NCBI GenBank assembly: GCA_017607445.1
Contig: JAEVHH010000004.1
Coordinates: forward strand, 3,410,001 to 3,474,000
Source of the DNA: Histoplasma ohiense
Taxonomy: Eukaryota; Ascomycota; Eurotiomycetes; Onygenales; Ajellomycetaceae
Length of the DNA stretch: 64,000 nt
Reading direction: 5' to 3'
Shown: positions 33,336 to 43,299 of the stretch, piece after piece
Position numbering within the stretch: position 1 is the first letter of the stretch
How the letters are laid out: the number at the start of each line of letters is the position of its first letter
Notes under the pieces: model-generated
Told to the model about the DNA's origin: nothing
The model's input: the letters and a program-made list of their open reading frames with translations, nothing else
Database searches by the model: none
Program-made: the position numbers and the translations under genes

Positions 33336-34490
33336 TCAGGCTTTGGCACACGCATCAAAATCGAGCCCGGTGTATAATCGGTCAAGTTGGTCTGGTGAGA
33401 GAGACGTAGCGACGGATCCTCCAGATCGAATTGTCGACTGGTTTTGACATAAGCTGCCTTGATGGCCAGTCGCGGAGCTGGTGCTATTGCTACGTTCGCT
33501 GGACCAGAGATACTGATGCGGTCCGGAAGTTAGAGTTTCGAAACTGTGCTTCGTCGCTGCTGCAGCCCACAACGACGAAAGGGGGAGGAAAATGGCCACC
33601 AGCGTGAAGACGTTGGAGTTCATTTCGTAGAGAGGAATCGGATATTGGATTATTGAGAAAATGGCTATAGGCAGAACACGAACAAAACGTCCTTAGCATT
33701 GGTTGCGTTATCTTGCGTCGAGACATGAGAGAACACAATCCTTACCTGGAATCACCATAGTTTGAAAAGACATGATGAACATCACCTGCATAGCTCCGAA
33801 TCTCGTCATGCCCAGTCGTCTGCGAGTAACGAGGGCATAACCCAATTTGGTGACAAAAACAGCGCTGAAAAAACACGTGCTGATCGTAATGGCGATGTTT
33901 GAGGCACTCTGAAGCCAGATGAAAGGGCGAAAATTTGAAGCATTCATAATGGCAATGCAGTTCTCAACCATCAACCCCATCCGAAATCCGATGGCCAGAA
34001 GCGCAATAATGACGGAGACAACCAGGAGGAAATGCCGCTGGATTTCTGAAAGGGTGGCACAGACGACCTGAGTTTGAATGACAAGCGACATTTCCATACA
34101 AATGACCAGAATAGTAGCGAAGACAATTCCCAAAATGGAGTCAGCGTAGGCACTGCTAGGGACTCGGGAATAGTCCAGGCTGAAGAATGCATAGGTGCTG
34201 TTGAATCCCGTGGTGAAGTAGATGGTCATGCAAAGCAGGCGGGCAAAGTTCATGGTCAGTGCAGAGGTATTAAGGAAAAAAACTGGTGTTCGACGCTTGT
34301 CCGACTGCGTCAGGAGGGCCAACATGATAATCGCGATCACTGTAGCCCCGAGCTGAGCAGCGTAGTTGATGCAAACTCTGATTCCGTACTGAACAAATTC
34401 ATCCAGGTCATGGATCGACACATTGAAGGGTGTCCCATCGGCCTTGTGGAAAACCACGTTCTGGTCGAACGGATCAAATGACGACGACAT
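33336..34490 (-). CDS. STE2: Alpha-factor-type pheromone receptor (Ste2 family GPCR)
   Basis: Exons 34490-33746 and 33664-33336; 357 residues. The N-terminus has FDPFDQNVVFHKADGTPF with an N-glycosylation site (NVS). Seven hydrophobic segments follow, including YAAQLGATVIAIIMLALLT, SILGIVFATILVICMEMSL and the segment with MSFQTMVIPG. The intron interrupts the last helix and continues AIFSIIQYPIPL and TLVAIFLPLSSLWAA, as in fungal Ste2. The about 80-residue cytoplasmic tail is Ser/Thr-rich. Known role: plasma-membrane receptor for the alpha-type peptide pheromone, coupled to a G protein and the mating MAP kinase cascade; it is called PreB or GprA in other filamentous ascomycetes. A long upstream gap suggests complex control. 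Confidence 0.95.
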
Positions 34491-36400
34491 TGTCGGAATA
34501 CACGGAGATCTCCTTGAGCGATGTGCAGGGGTTAACGAATTGCCAGCACGCAGGGTAACGAATGGGGTCGAGGGGTGAGAGAGCTGATGGTTTGATCAAC
34601 TTATCAGAGCAATTTGAGTAAAAAGGGGACGAGAAATAGGGACAAAAATTGCGAACGGATACGAGAATGCAAGGAGATATAACGAGGGAAAAGGCATGAG
34701 AGGAATTTGCTGCTGATCTGATAGAGATATTAAAATGCTATCAGGTATTTCCCCTATCACCACAGGCAGTGAAAGGTAGCCGCACCAATGTCAGAGGCGT
34801 AGAGGCATTGGGCACGTAGCGGCATAATAAGCCCAGCAGCAAACGGGGGAGACGAGGACATATTGTGTCCAGGCCTTGTATATGTATATGAGGCATTGAG
34901 AAGGACAGAACAATCTGCACGAGTGAAGGGACCGCAGAGGAGTTTCTGGTAATACAAACAGGATAAATACACCCGGATGACTTGAACACAACTAAAAATA
35001 GGGTTTCGGCAAGGGCGTTAATTTACCTGGTCCCCACCTTGAAGCCGTTGGGGATTGATCAATCCAAAATATAAGAATCGTGGGATGTAAGGGCGGATGT
35101 GAAGCTCGCAGAACAATATCAGCGCTATCAATGTCTGCAGGATGAGAACAATAGGATGGCGGGAAGGTGAAAAGTGACCGCACGAGCTATCACTCCAGCT
35201 CAGACATACAAACGGCGGGATGAACACAGCTCTAATTTGCATTGGCCAGACAGGCTGGAAGATTTAAAACATTTTAATCTCGGGATTAAAAGGTGGTAGA
35301 TGTAAGGAAATTAAAAGAAAAGAATGAGCAACCAGACAGGCTAAGTGTCGTCAACAGCTATTGTGTATGTATGACGCAGTACCGGAGAAGTAGGTATCTC
35401 GAATAGCTCATTCTTCTCAGACGAGAGTTGCGAATACAACCTCGATTCGCAGCTGTGCGATCATAGGGATACATCGTATGCACAGCATGCTTAAAGATCT
35501 TGAAAGCACATCGTTGTCAGTTCCCCCCATAACCACATCACACACACCGCAACTCGGGCCCCGAGCATGGTTACCACAGCTCGAGATGCGACTGACAGGT
35601 TGCACATATATCCCTTGTGCCTCCTACCAGGCATAGGTGGAAATAAAGCACAGGGCTCTCATTGTCTTTACCGTGGTCGGCAGCTATATGCTCGTCATCT
35701 CGAGGCAAGATGATGCACAACTGGCACCCTCGATCGCCTCATGGTATTGGATACGAGCCAAGGGCCATCGTGTCATGCGCATTGAAAAAATGGTATATAG
35801 AGCAGTGAAATTCCACGGAATCAATCATCTATCGTTTCTTTGTTCTTTTATCTTTCCAGAATGCAAGAATGTCACGGTGTGGGATGTTGGGATGTTGGGA
35901 TGGTTTCGGGTATCACAGCGCGCCGACTCAATAGGGAATATCGAGATGTAACTTGTATCTGCTTTCGAAGTGCAAATATGGACCAGGGCCTTTTCTCAGC
36001 CTGACTGGATGGAGCATCGGGGCTAACACCGCTGATTTATCGCGACAATATGCAGTGCGATATGACTGCATGCCGCAGAAAGAGAATCGGAGAATCGATA
36101 ATCGGAAGCGGAGAGGGAGAAAAGGAATAGCTAGCTAACCACCAGCGCCAAGCGCCAGCTGGTTAAGATGCGTCCAACTTCGACGAACAACAATTAACAA
36201 AAGGAATTAATTAACAAAAGAGGGAAGGAAGAAGAAACACAACATCCCCCGCTCCAGCATATTCCACACCCCGCCTCTAGACGAAACACGCATCTTACAT
36301 CCCCGTACTATCAATACCCTCGTTACACCCCACATCTCACCTCTCGCATCCCGTATCCCGCATCCCGCATCCCGCATCCTCCCCACCACACACCGCAACA
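34491..36400. other. Divergent intergenic region, STE2 and BUD32 upstream
   Basis: 1.9 kb. Minus-strand ORFs at 34741-35242 (62-82 codons) have no domain and may fall in a long STE2 leader. A CGCATCC-type repeat lies at 36345-36379, just before BUD32. No gene recognised. Confidence 0.5.
36345..36379. repeat. CGCATCC tandem repeat upstream of BUD32
   Basis: About five heptamer copies, one imperfect (CGTATCC), 22-56 nt before the BUD32 start codon, so probably in its leader. Confidence 0.85.
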
Positions 36401-37423
36401 ATGTCGTCCAGCAGCGCGACAACCACCACCTATACCCCTCCCCCCCTCCCCGCGCCCTTCACCAATTCTCCCGCTACCCTCCTGGCCCAAGGTGCCGAGG
36501 GTCGCCTCTACAAAACCAATTTCCTCACCCCTTCCACCCCCGCCGCCCTCAAAGTCCGCCCCGCAAAACCCTACCGACACCCTGTCCTCGACTGCAGATT
36601 AACCCGCCAACGCATCCTTCAGGAGGCGCGATGTTTGGTCAAGTTATCACGCGAGGAGGTTCCTGTCCCTGGCGTGCTGGCTTTGGATGTTGATGTACGT
36701 GAGGGGGACAAGATCACTGGTGTTAACGATAATAACGATGGTAACGATAACAGTAACAGGACCGGATGGTCTGCATGGCTGCTGATGGAGTGGGTGGAGG
36801 GCATTGTTGTCAGGCAGGTGGTTGACCGGTGGGAGAAATGGCTGAAGTCACGAGAGAAAGCTGCTGCGGGCCCGGCCGATGCGGAACACGACGACGGTGC
36901 GGCGGAGAGTATCCGGAAAGGTGAAGAGGATATTTGTGCGCTGTTGCGGAGGATCGGGCTTGTTGTCGGCGCCATGCATAGGGCCGGCATTGTTCATGGG
37001 GATTTAACTACGAGCAACCTCATTCTCAGACCCATTGCGCCGGTCTCGAATGCGTTGTCTGAGGAGGACGCGCAGGGTGCGGAGGCGTCTGGCCTTCCTT
37101 TGGATACGCCTATTAGGCAAGATGTAGAGTTACAGTCCACTACCGCTACTGCCACTACTACTAATGTAGGCAAGAAGCCTTCGCTGGAGGGGGAGATTGT
37201 GCTTATTGATTTTGGCCTGGCGAGCCAGAGTATTCAGGATGAGGATCGGGCTGTCGACCTATATGTGTTGGAACGAGCATTTGGGAGCTCGCATCCGAGA
37301 ACCGAGCCTTTTTTTCATGAGGTTCTCAAGGGATATGCGGAGAGTTATAAGACGGCGAATGTGGTGTTGAAAAAGCTGGAGCAGGTCAGGTTGCGCGGAC
37401 GGAAGAGGAGTATGGTCGGGTGA
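36401..37423 (+). CDS. BUD32: Bud32/PRPK-type kinase of the KEOPS (EKC) complex
   Basis: Single exon, 340 residues, start MSSSSATTTTYTPPP. Piece by piece it matches Bud32: LLAQGAEGRLYKTNFL, AALKVRPAKPYRHPVLDCRL, RILQEARCL, AWLLMEWVEG, VGAMHRAGIVHGDLTTSNLI with the catalytic Asp, VLIDFGLAS as the DFG motif, and AVDLYVLERAFGSSHP. The C-terminus RLRGRKRSMVG is the basic tail usual in the family. Known role: small atypical kinase/ATPase in KEOPS, needed for t6A37 modification of ANN-decoding tRNAs and for telomere upkeep. It is about 80-100 residues longer than yeast Bud32 (261) owing to inserts near residues 105-120, 145-170 and 210-265. It is convergent with the GCLM-like gene. Confidence 0.95.
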   Translation: MSSSSATTTTYTPPPLPAPFTNSPATLLAQGAEGRLYKTNFLTPSTPAALKVRPAKPYRHPVLDCRLTRQRILQEARCLVKLSREEVPVPGVLALDVDVREGDKITGVNDNNDGNDNSNRTGWSAWLLMEWVEGIVVRQVVDRWEKWLKSREKAAAGPADAEHDDGAAESIRKGEEDICALLRRIGLVVGAMHRAGIVHGDLTTSNLILRPIAPVSNALSEEDAQGAEASGLPLDTPIRQDVELQSTTATATTTNVGKKPSLEGEIVLIDFGLASQSIQDEDRAVDLYVLERAFGSSHPRTEPFFHEVLKGYAESYKTANVVLKKLEQVRLRGRKRSMVG

Positions 37424-37727
37424 GGGTCATTTCGCTTCTGGACAAGAGGGCGCATCATGGAGTATTATCACTTCTTCATTGTTTTGCGATACATGCGGGA
37501 TACATAATTGAAAAGAAAATACAACCCAAAATCCCATTAAATTACATGTATCGCCATGCTGGACGAACAAACGCGGGGACTTGCATGAGCCATTTGGAGA
37601 TGCCGGGGAAAAAGAAAGAAAGAAAGAAAGGGCGAAAGAAAAGAGAAGAAAAGAGATGGAGGGAAAGGAAGGAAAGAAGGAAACGCTCAAAACGACGGAA
37701 AAGCCTAGCATTGCACAATAAATATTA
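37424..37727. other. Convergent 3' region of BUD32 and the GCLM-like gene
   Basis: 304 nt. Contains a purine-rich GAAA-type stretch at about 37612-37700. The overlapping ORFs on both strands here (114-116 codons) reflect low-complexity purine sequence and I reject them. Confidence 0.6.
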
Positions 37728-38684
37728 TCACATACAATCTCGCACCTCCGCAAGCGCAAAATAACCTTTATTTTCAATCACACCTCGATCCTTCACCACA
37801 GCGGTATACTTTACAACCCACTGCGGTTCAATCTCGCCCTTCAACCCGCCGTCTTCCGCTGTTGCGCTGGCCGCTAGGATCCCCGCTCCCTTTTCCCCGC
37901 GCGCTAGGAGGTCTCGAGTTGTACCCGGCGGGAGGATGTCAGTGCAATCATTATGCGTCAGCAGCTTAATATTTTTCTGATTCGCAAACACGATCAACGG
38001 TTTCGGCACGACGCAGCAATCCTTGACGTTAATCTGGTTGACCGCGGGCAGAATCTTGGCGTGCGGGAGGAACTCCGCTAGTCGCTCGCTGTCAAACTCC
38101 GACAGGCCCAGTTGGGATATCATCCCTTGCTCCTTGAGGGATTCGAGGACCCGCCATGTTTGAATTATGCCGTCCATTCTGGATTCGGATTCTCGCCGTC
38201 CGAAGTCGTTGTTGCCGTTGTTATGATTGCTACTATCGCCATCGGATATATCCTCGCCCGAGTCGTCTGCATCAAACGATATGCCGGGGAACGAGACGAT
38301 AAGCAGGTCAATGGAATTGGTGTGTAATTCTTTCAGGACGAGGTCAATTGCTTCCTTGGTATGTGCACAGCGACGAGAGGTCGGGGTTCCTGGGAGATAG
38401 AAGAGCTTGACAGTGATATCATACTGGTCACGATCTTCGATCAGGCCGGGTTCTGAAAAATTGATCGATGGCACATAGAGGGTATCCCCTTGTTTAGATG
38501 TCCAGGTTGTATAGTCGCTGTAAGAGAGTCTCTGTGGAACGTCATGGATGTCGAGGGAAGCGCCGTTTGTGTGCGAGGGTTCGATATGTTGGGCTGCGAC
38601 GAAGTTGGACCGTAGGGCGTTTAGCAATTCGACGTTCGATTTATCGCTGGTCACTCTGCGGATGACGGATGGGCCGCCACTCAT
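37728..38684 (-). CDS. GCLM: Glutamate-cysteine ligase regulatory (modifier) subunit
   Basis: Single exon, 318 residues, start MSGGPSVIRRVTSDKSN. It belongs to the aldo-keto-reductase-like GCLM family: KEAIDLVLKELHTNSIDLLI, LKEQGMISQLGLSEFDSERL, PAVNQINVKDCCVVPKPLIV, QKNIKLLTHNDCTDILPP and PQWVVKYTAVVKDRGVIENK. These last blocks match the animal modifier subunit closely. Known role: binds the catalytic glutamate-cysteine ligase, lowering its Km for glutamate and its feedback inhibition by glutathione. It is not thought to be an enzyme by itself. An Asp/Asn/Ser-rich insert (residues about 140-165) is low in complexity. It is divergent from the AP-1 sigma gene with 436 nt between starts. Confidence 0.9.
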   Translation of the reverse strand: MSGGPSVIRRVTSDKSNVELLNALRSNFVAAQHIEPSHTNGASLDIHDVPQRLSYSDYTTWTSKQGDTLYVPSINFSEPGLIEDRDQYDITVKLFYLPGTPTSRRCAHTKEAIDLVLKELHTNSIDLLIVSFPGISFDADDSGEDISDGDSSNHNNGNNDFGRRESESRMDGIIQTWRVLESLKEQGMISQLGLSEFDSERLAEFLPHAKILPAVNQINVKDCCVVPKPLIVFANQKNIKLLTHNDCTDILPPGTTRDLLARGEKGAGILAASATAEDGGLKGEIEPQWVVKYTAVVKDRGVIENKGYFALAEVRDCM

Positions 38685-39120
38685 GATATTCCTGTAAAAA
38701 GAGACAGTCCAGATGTTAAATTTCCATTAAATTGAATTCCCCGCCTTTTTTCCTATGTGCAATTCAACAGTTCGCACCCTGGCATGGAAGTGGGTTGGCC
38801 ACTGACGATGTAGAGAGAATGAGCTTCATGCTTGCGCCACGAGCCTCCGGGCGGTGGGACTATCAGATACAGTGCAATTTTAATAATGGAAAGTAATTCA
38901 GTGAATAGATAAATATATTATCAAGTGCTGGGATGCATTCGACAGAGATAATCGGTGATACGATGAACTTTTGCCTTGCCCGGGATTATTAATGGTATCT
39001 GGCGGCACAAAACAGCTTTCGCGGGGCAATCGAACTAGGCTTGTTTTGTTCCTGCGCCGAAAAAAATACCTCCACCAACCTCGCTGATTCTCTCCTCACC
39101 CATTCTCCGCCATCAAGAGT
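38685..39120. other. Bidirectional promoter region, GCLM-like gene and AP-1 sigma
   Basis: 436 nt between divergent start codons. No strong named motif was found by eye. Confidence 0.55.
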
Positions 39121-39963
39121 ATGGCAATCAAGTAAGTTACCCCGGTATGTTCTCCTCTAATCCTCAAGATCGATGTGACTGATGAGTACCACCCTTTCTG
39201 CAGCTATTTAATACTGCTGTCAAGGCAGGGTAAAGTGGTGAGTCCCGTCCACACTCGCTCGTCGCCCACCATGATCCTCGCACATTCCCTCATCCTCCAT
39301 GACTTCAGAAAACTGACCACGGCAACTTCCCTCCCTCTCTCTCTTTCTCCACCTACATAGAGACTGGCGAAGTGGTTCACTACCCTGTCTCCCAAAGATA
39401 AGGCCAAAATCATCAAAGATGTCACACAGCTAGTCCTTTCGCGCCGCACGCGCATGTGCAACTTCCTCGAGTATAAAGGTGCGGGACAAGAAGAAAAATT
39501 CACTGATGATGGAAGCTGAGCTCCCCCTTTATTTTCAATCAATACACTGACTCGGATCTCTTATTCCAGACACCAAAGTCGTCTACCGCCGCTATGCATC
39601 CCTCTTCTTCATCGCCGGCTGCTCGTCGGATGACAACGAGCTGATCACCCTCGAAATCGTCCATCGGTACGTCGAACAGATGGACAAGTACTACGGCAAC
39701 GTCTGCGAGCTGGATATCATATTTAACTTCCAAAAGGCTTATTTCATCCTGGATGAATTGCTGTTGGCTGGGGAGATGCAGGAGAGTAGTAAGAAGAATG
39801 TTCTGCGCTGTATTTCGCAGCAGGATAGCTTGGAGGATATGGAGGTGAGTGAGATCGGGTCTTATTTTCTGCCATGAATCATTTGCGTGTATTTCTACGG
39901 GCATCAGAAGAAGGGAGCGTGCTTTTCGTTGTGTTCCTGGCAATATCCTCTGGTGTTTCTGTT

Positions 39964-40005
<42 letters not shown>

Positions 40006-40462
40006 GGGGGGGGGGAATTTCTAGGGCCCTTGATTGTCTCCCCTTCTTCTCTTTTAAATACTGTGATCATGGTTGTTCAGTTTGCTGCGCCTAACCATGC
40101 TAATGATTTTGTCTACCCATGATCCGCAACTCAGGTCGAGCAAGATATTGTTACGAAGATTATATAGCGTGTTCTTTTGCAGATTCTTCTCTTTCCGTCA
40201 CCGTCGTCCATCGAGCTTTTATATACGCCGCGCAAGTCCTTGTATTACTTTTGCTGATGTATTCCGTTTGAATATTTCCTTTTGGGGTTCGCAATTGGCC
40301 GCTGTTGCTGTTGCTGCTGTTGCTGCTGTTGGAATTTCGCACGTATATATATAATATATACCATACTTTTCAACTACGAATTTGAAAATGCTAATCACGT
40401 TCGATTGAAAATTACAGGAATCTGAAGCTGAATTGGCTGGATTGAGAGCACTTGGCTTTTAG
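39121..40462 (+). CDS. APS1: AP-1 clathrin adaptor complex small (sigma) subunit
   Basis: Five exons: 39121-39131, 39204-39237, 39361-39478, 39570-39844 and 40418-40462; 160 residues. Exon 1 is only 11 nt (ATG GCA ATC AA). The joins give MAINYLILLSRQGKVRLAKW, TRMCNFLEYKDTKVVYRRYA, SLFFIAGCSSDDNELITLEI and ELDIIFNFQKAYFILDELLL. Length and sequence match sigma-1 rather than sigma-2 (the start is MAINYLILLSRQGK). Known role: core subunit of AP-1, which packages cargo at the trans-Golgi and endosomes and helps bind dileucine sorting signals. Intron 4 (39845-40417, 573 nt) is far longer than its neighbours and holds a T39G11 tract. Confidence 0.96.
39966..40015. repeat. T39-G11 homopolymer junction in APS1 intron 4
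   Basis: Thirty-nine T followed immediately by eleven G, within the 573-nt last intron of APS1. Confidence 0.9.
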
Positions 40463-41452
40463 ACTTCCGTTTGCCGAATGATCTTTCTTCAATGTTTCCA
40501 TCATCGTCTTTGTGGGAAGGGGTATGGGCTGGTCTCCGGCTCACTGTGTCTGCCTAATATACAGGCAGTTCATTGACTAGCGTTTTATAGCAGTTGTGGC
40601 GTATCTGACATTTCGTTCGTCTTGCTGAAACTGTTCTCCATCTAAAGGGCTGAGGCCTCCCTTGCTTTCACCCCAATATCCCCATTCCATTTGAGGAGTT
40701 CTAATCATGAACAACGCATTATTTCTTCTCAATATTGACATCTGATCCCTTAGACAGTAGAGGAGGATCGGACGACAGCATTTCATTTTTTGTACTAATA
40801 TAGGTACTCGCATCACCTCGGCCACAGTCTCAACATCTCCATTATTGTCTGTTTGTCCCCCTACTTCTTCCATCCCCCCTTGTTTTTCTTGCTTCCTCCT
40901 TGGTTTTCCCTTCGACCGCACGTGTGGCCGTTGATTCGCGCCAATTTGCCGTCTGGGAAATAGCGCCACTCGGGTTCCAAATCAATCACGTGATCTACTC
41001 TCTGCGCACCTATCTATCTCGCCCCATCCGGGAATCGACAACAACAGCAAGAATCCGGCATCATCTCGCATACCCATCGTCAACATCTCTTTCCAGTGAA
41101 TCGCCACTATGGCAAACAATCATAGATATTCTTCTTGCTAGGCGTCCATCGTCTGGCGCGGTCGGTCACCGAAGAGTTGTCCTTGCACCCAGCCGGGAAC
41201 GCGCTCATCGTTGCTTCGTCTGGCACACAGCTATCTCCGCCTGATACGTCACCTCCACTTCACAACAAATCAAGCGGGAGCTGTATCGGTATTCATCCAG
41301 AATACCTTGTTCGGTTGCGCTCTTCAATTATTGGAGACTGTTACCTCTATTAAACCTCATCCGCTCCACAACTTCCGGTTCAAGGTCCACCCATTGCCCT
41401 TTGCTCATTTGACCACCTTACGGAGCTTCCGGCATCAAAACATCCACAAGCA
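40463..41452. other. MAF1 upstream region
   Basis: 990 nt between APS1 and the MAF1 start. Holds a full TCACGTGA palindrome at 40986-40993. A plus ORF (40900-41244) has no domain and is probably leader or promoter sequence. Confidence 0.5.
40986..40993. promoter_or_regulatory. TCACGTGA palindrome upstream of MAF1
   Basis: An eight-base palindrome, 460 nt before the MAF1 start. It is the core bound by Cbf1-like bHLH factors. The role is inferred only. Confidence 0.3.
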
Positions 41453-42532
41453 TGAAGGTCCGAAGGAACAACCCTCAGGATACCCATCTCTAGGTTGTTA
41501 ATGTTACTGATGAAAATGAATTTTGTGTAGTTCCTTCCGCTCAGTGAGTTTGAGGACGTGACAAGTGCGCTCAACTTTGACACGGAAGACTGCCACGTAG
41601 TTGGGGGATGTGATCTATATACAACAAAAGCTGCTGGAGGGGATAAGAAGCTGTACAAGAATATCGAAAACTCTCTCGAATCTCAATATGAATCACTCTT
41701 GCGGCTCTCGGCGTCGCTCTCGCCTCCCAACGCTTCGCATGCGGCTCAATCACTGAACTTGTCCCGTTCAAGTCCTTTTGGCCCATTGAGTGAACACTCA
41801 AGTCGACGGACATTCGCATACCTCATCGCGACACTCAATGCCAGCCATCCCGATTACGACTTCTCGCATCTCCTCCGTCCATCAGATTTCCGCCGCGAAA
41901 GAAGCCTGAAGCGGGTGATGAATACCATCGATACCACATTGTTCAACCTTCGGCCACGCCTAGAGAGAGACGTTACCCCTCCATTACCTGCCACCTCCTC
42001 TGGCCCTCATCCAAATGTTACAGCCCACTCATGGGGACCTCGCATGTGGAAAATAATAGATGATCAAATGTTTTTGAAGGAGTGCGCGGTATTCTGCTAT
42101 GCCCCAGAGGAAGACCCGTACGATGGTGAAGATGGCGCAATCTGGAGCTTGAACTACTTCTTTTTCAACAAGACTAGGAAACGCGTTTGCTATATCTATC
42201 TTCGTGGAATCAGTATCCTCAGCGGCCCAGCAGATGGGACCACGACCCCATCGTTGGCTGGAAAACGGTACGGCGACGATGGATTTTCAACGCCTGACTA
42301 CGGTGCACGGAAACGTGCACGATACTGGCTGGGCGATCGTGCGTCGCTCAGAATCAGCGATTCAAGTAGCGATGAGAATGAATCACCCGCGGCAACCGCA
42401 AGACCGAGCCGACCCGTTGTTGACGAATATGATAATTATCTTCTTAGTGACGAAGACACCCGCTCAAGGTCTCGCAGCAAGAGCTCGGTTCGTGCAATGA
42501 GCGAAGAAATCGCCGATGCCATGGAGGTTTAA
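41453..42532 (+). CDS. MAF1: Maf1, repressor of RNA polymerase III
   Basis: Exons 41453-41458 and 41531-42532; 335 residues. Exon 1 is ATG AAG, and the splice gives MKFLPLSEFEDVTSALNFDT, the conserved Maf1 N-terminus. The donor is GTCCGA, which is non-consensus; the acceptor is TGTGTAG. Further blocks: VVGGCDLYTTKAAGGDKKLY (domain A), TFAYLIATLNASHPDYDFSH, and HSWGPRMWKIIDDQMFLKEC with AIWSLNYFFFNKTRKRVCYI (domains B/C). The C-terminus is acidic and Ser/Arg-rich with likely phosphosites. Known role: dephosphorylated Maf1 enters the nucleus under stress and represses Pol III, lowering tRNA and 5S synthesis. The model rests on family conservation; no other ATG-AAG donor is close. Confidence 0.93.
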
Positions 42533-43299
42533 GTGTAGAGTGATATACTCTCCCAGCTCGATTGTTCAGCTCAAGTCACAAATCTCATTGTTCTCATCTA
42601 AATATATGGCACGGTGGTTCTCTGCTTGCGTTTGATTTAGGCAACGGAATGTTACTAAATGACGTCTACATTCATCGCCAGACCTCGGTGTGAAGGGTGG
42701 TGAAACTATCGTGAAATATTTCCAGCGTATTCGAACATGCTATTATCATGCCCATTGCTATTCTTTTACGCTGATTTTGACTTTTGCTTTCCAATTCCAG
42801 TTGAGGAGTCCGACGGCAGTTTTTGGAGTGGCGTTCCGTGGACATGTTTGACTTTATTTTCTTTTGCTACCCCTTTTATGAATGATAATGACTACGGTAT
42901 TGTGCATACTAATCCGGTTATGGGAGGTTGGGCGGTTTGCTGTGATTTCCTTTTGGCGGCAGGATGGCATTTGCATATTTTTACTTTTTCACTTTCACAT
43001 ACATACATACTATTACCATTGCAGCTTTACTACTATTTTTATTTTACTCATTTCTTTTACGAGGAATCTTCGCCGCTGTATAGCCAATTTAGGTAGCAAT
43101 GTATGTACACATAATGTTTCAATATTGTCTCATAGATCCAATGACATAAGCGCGATACGCGGTCACATGCTCCAGATTCCAGGTTGGACTTCTCCCGAGA
43201 CAGCTTTGATATACAAAACAGCGCAAGGGCAAGATCATCGAACGCTGTTCACTACTCTTTTCCGACAACGTTTCTGCTTTTCCACTCCTGCGGGTACCA
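42533..43299. other. Intergenic region between MAF1 and the coiled-coil gene
   Basis: 767 nt, AT-rich with pyrimidine tracts. The plus ORFs (119 and 145 codons) are hydrophobic low-complexity translations of T-rich DNA. No gene. Confidence 0.55.

Noticed and set aside
37420..37777. Overlapping 114- and 116-codon ORFs between BUD32 and the GCLM-like gene
   Set aside because: Both come from a purine-rich simple repeat in a 3' convergent region.
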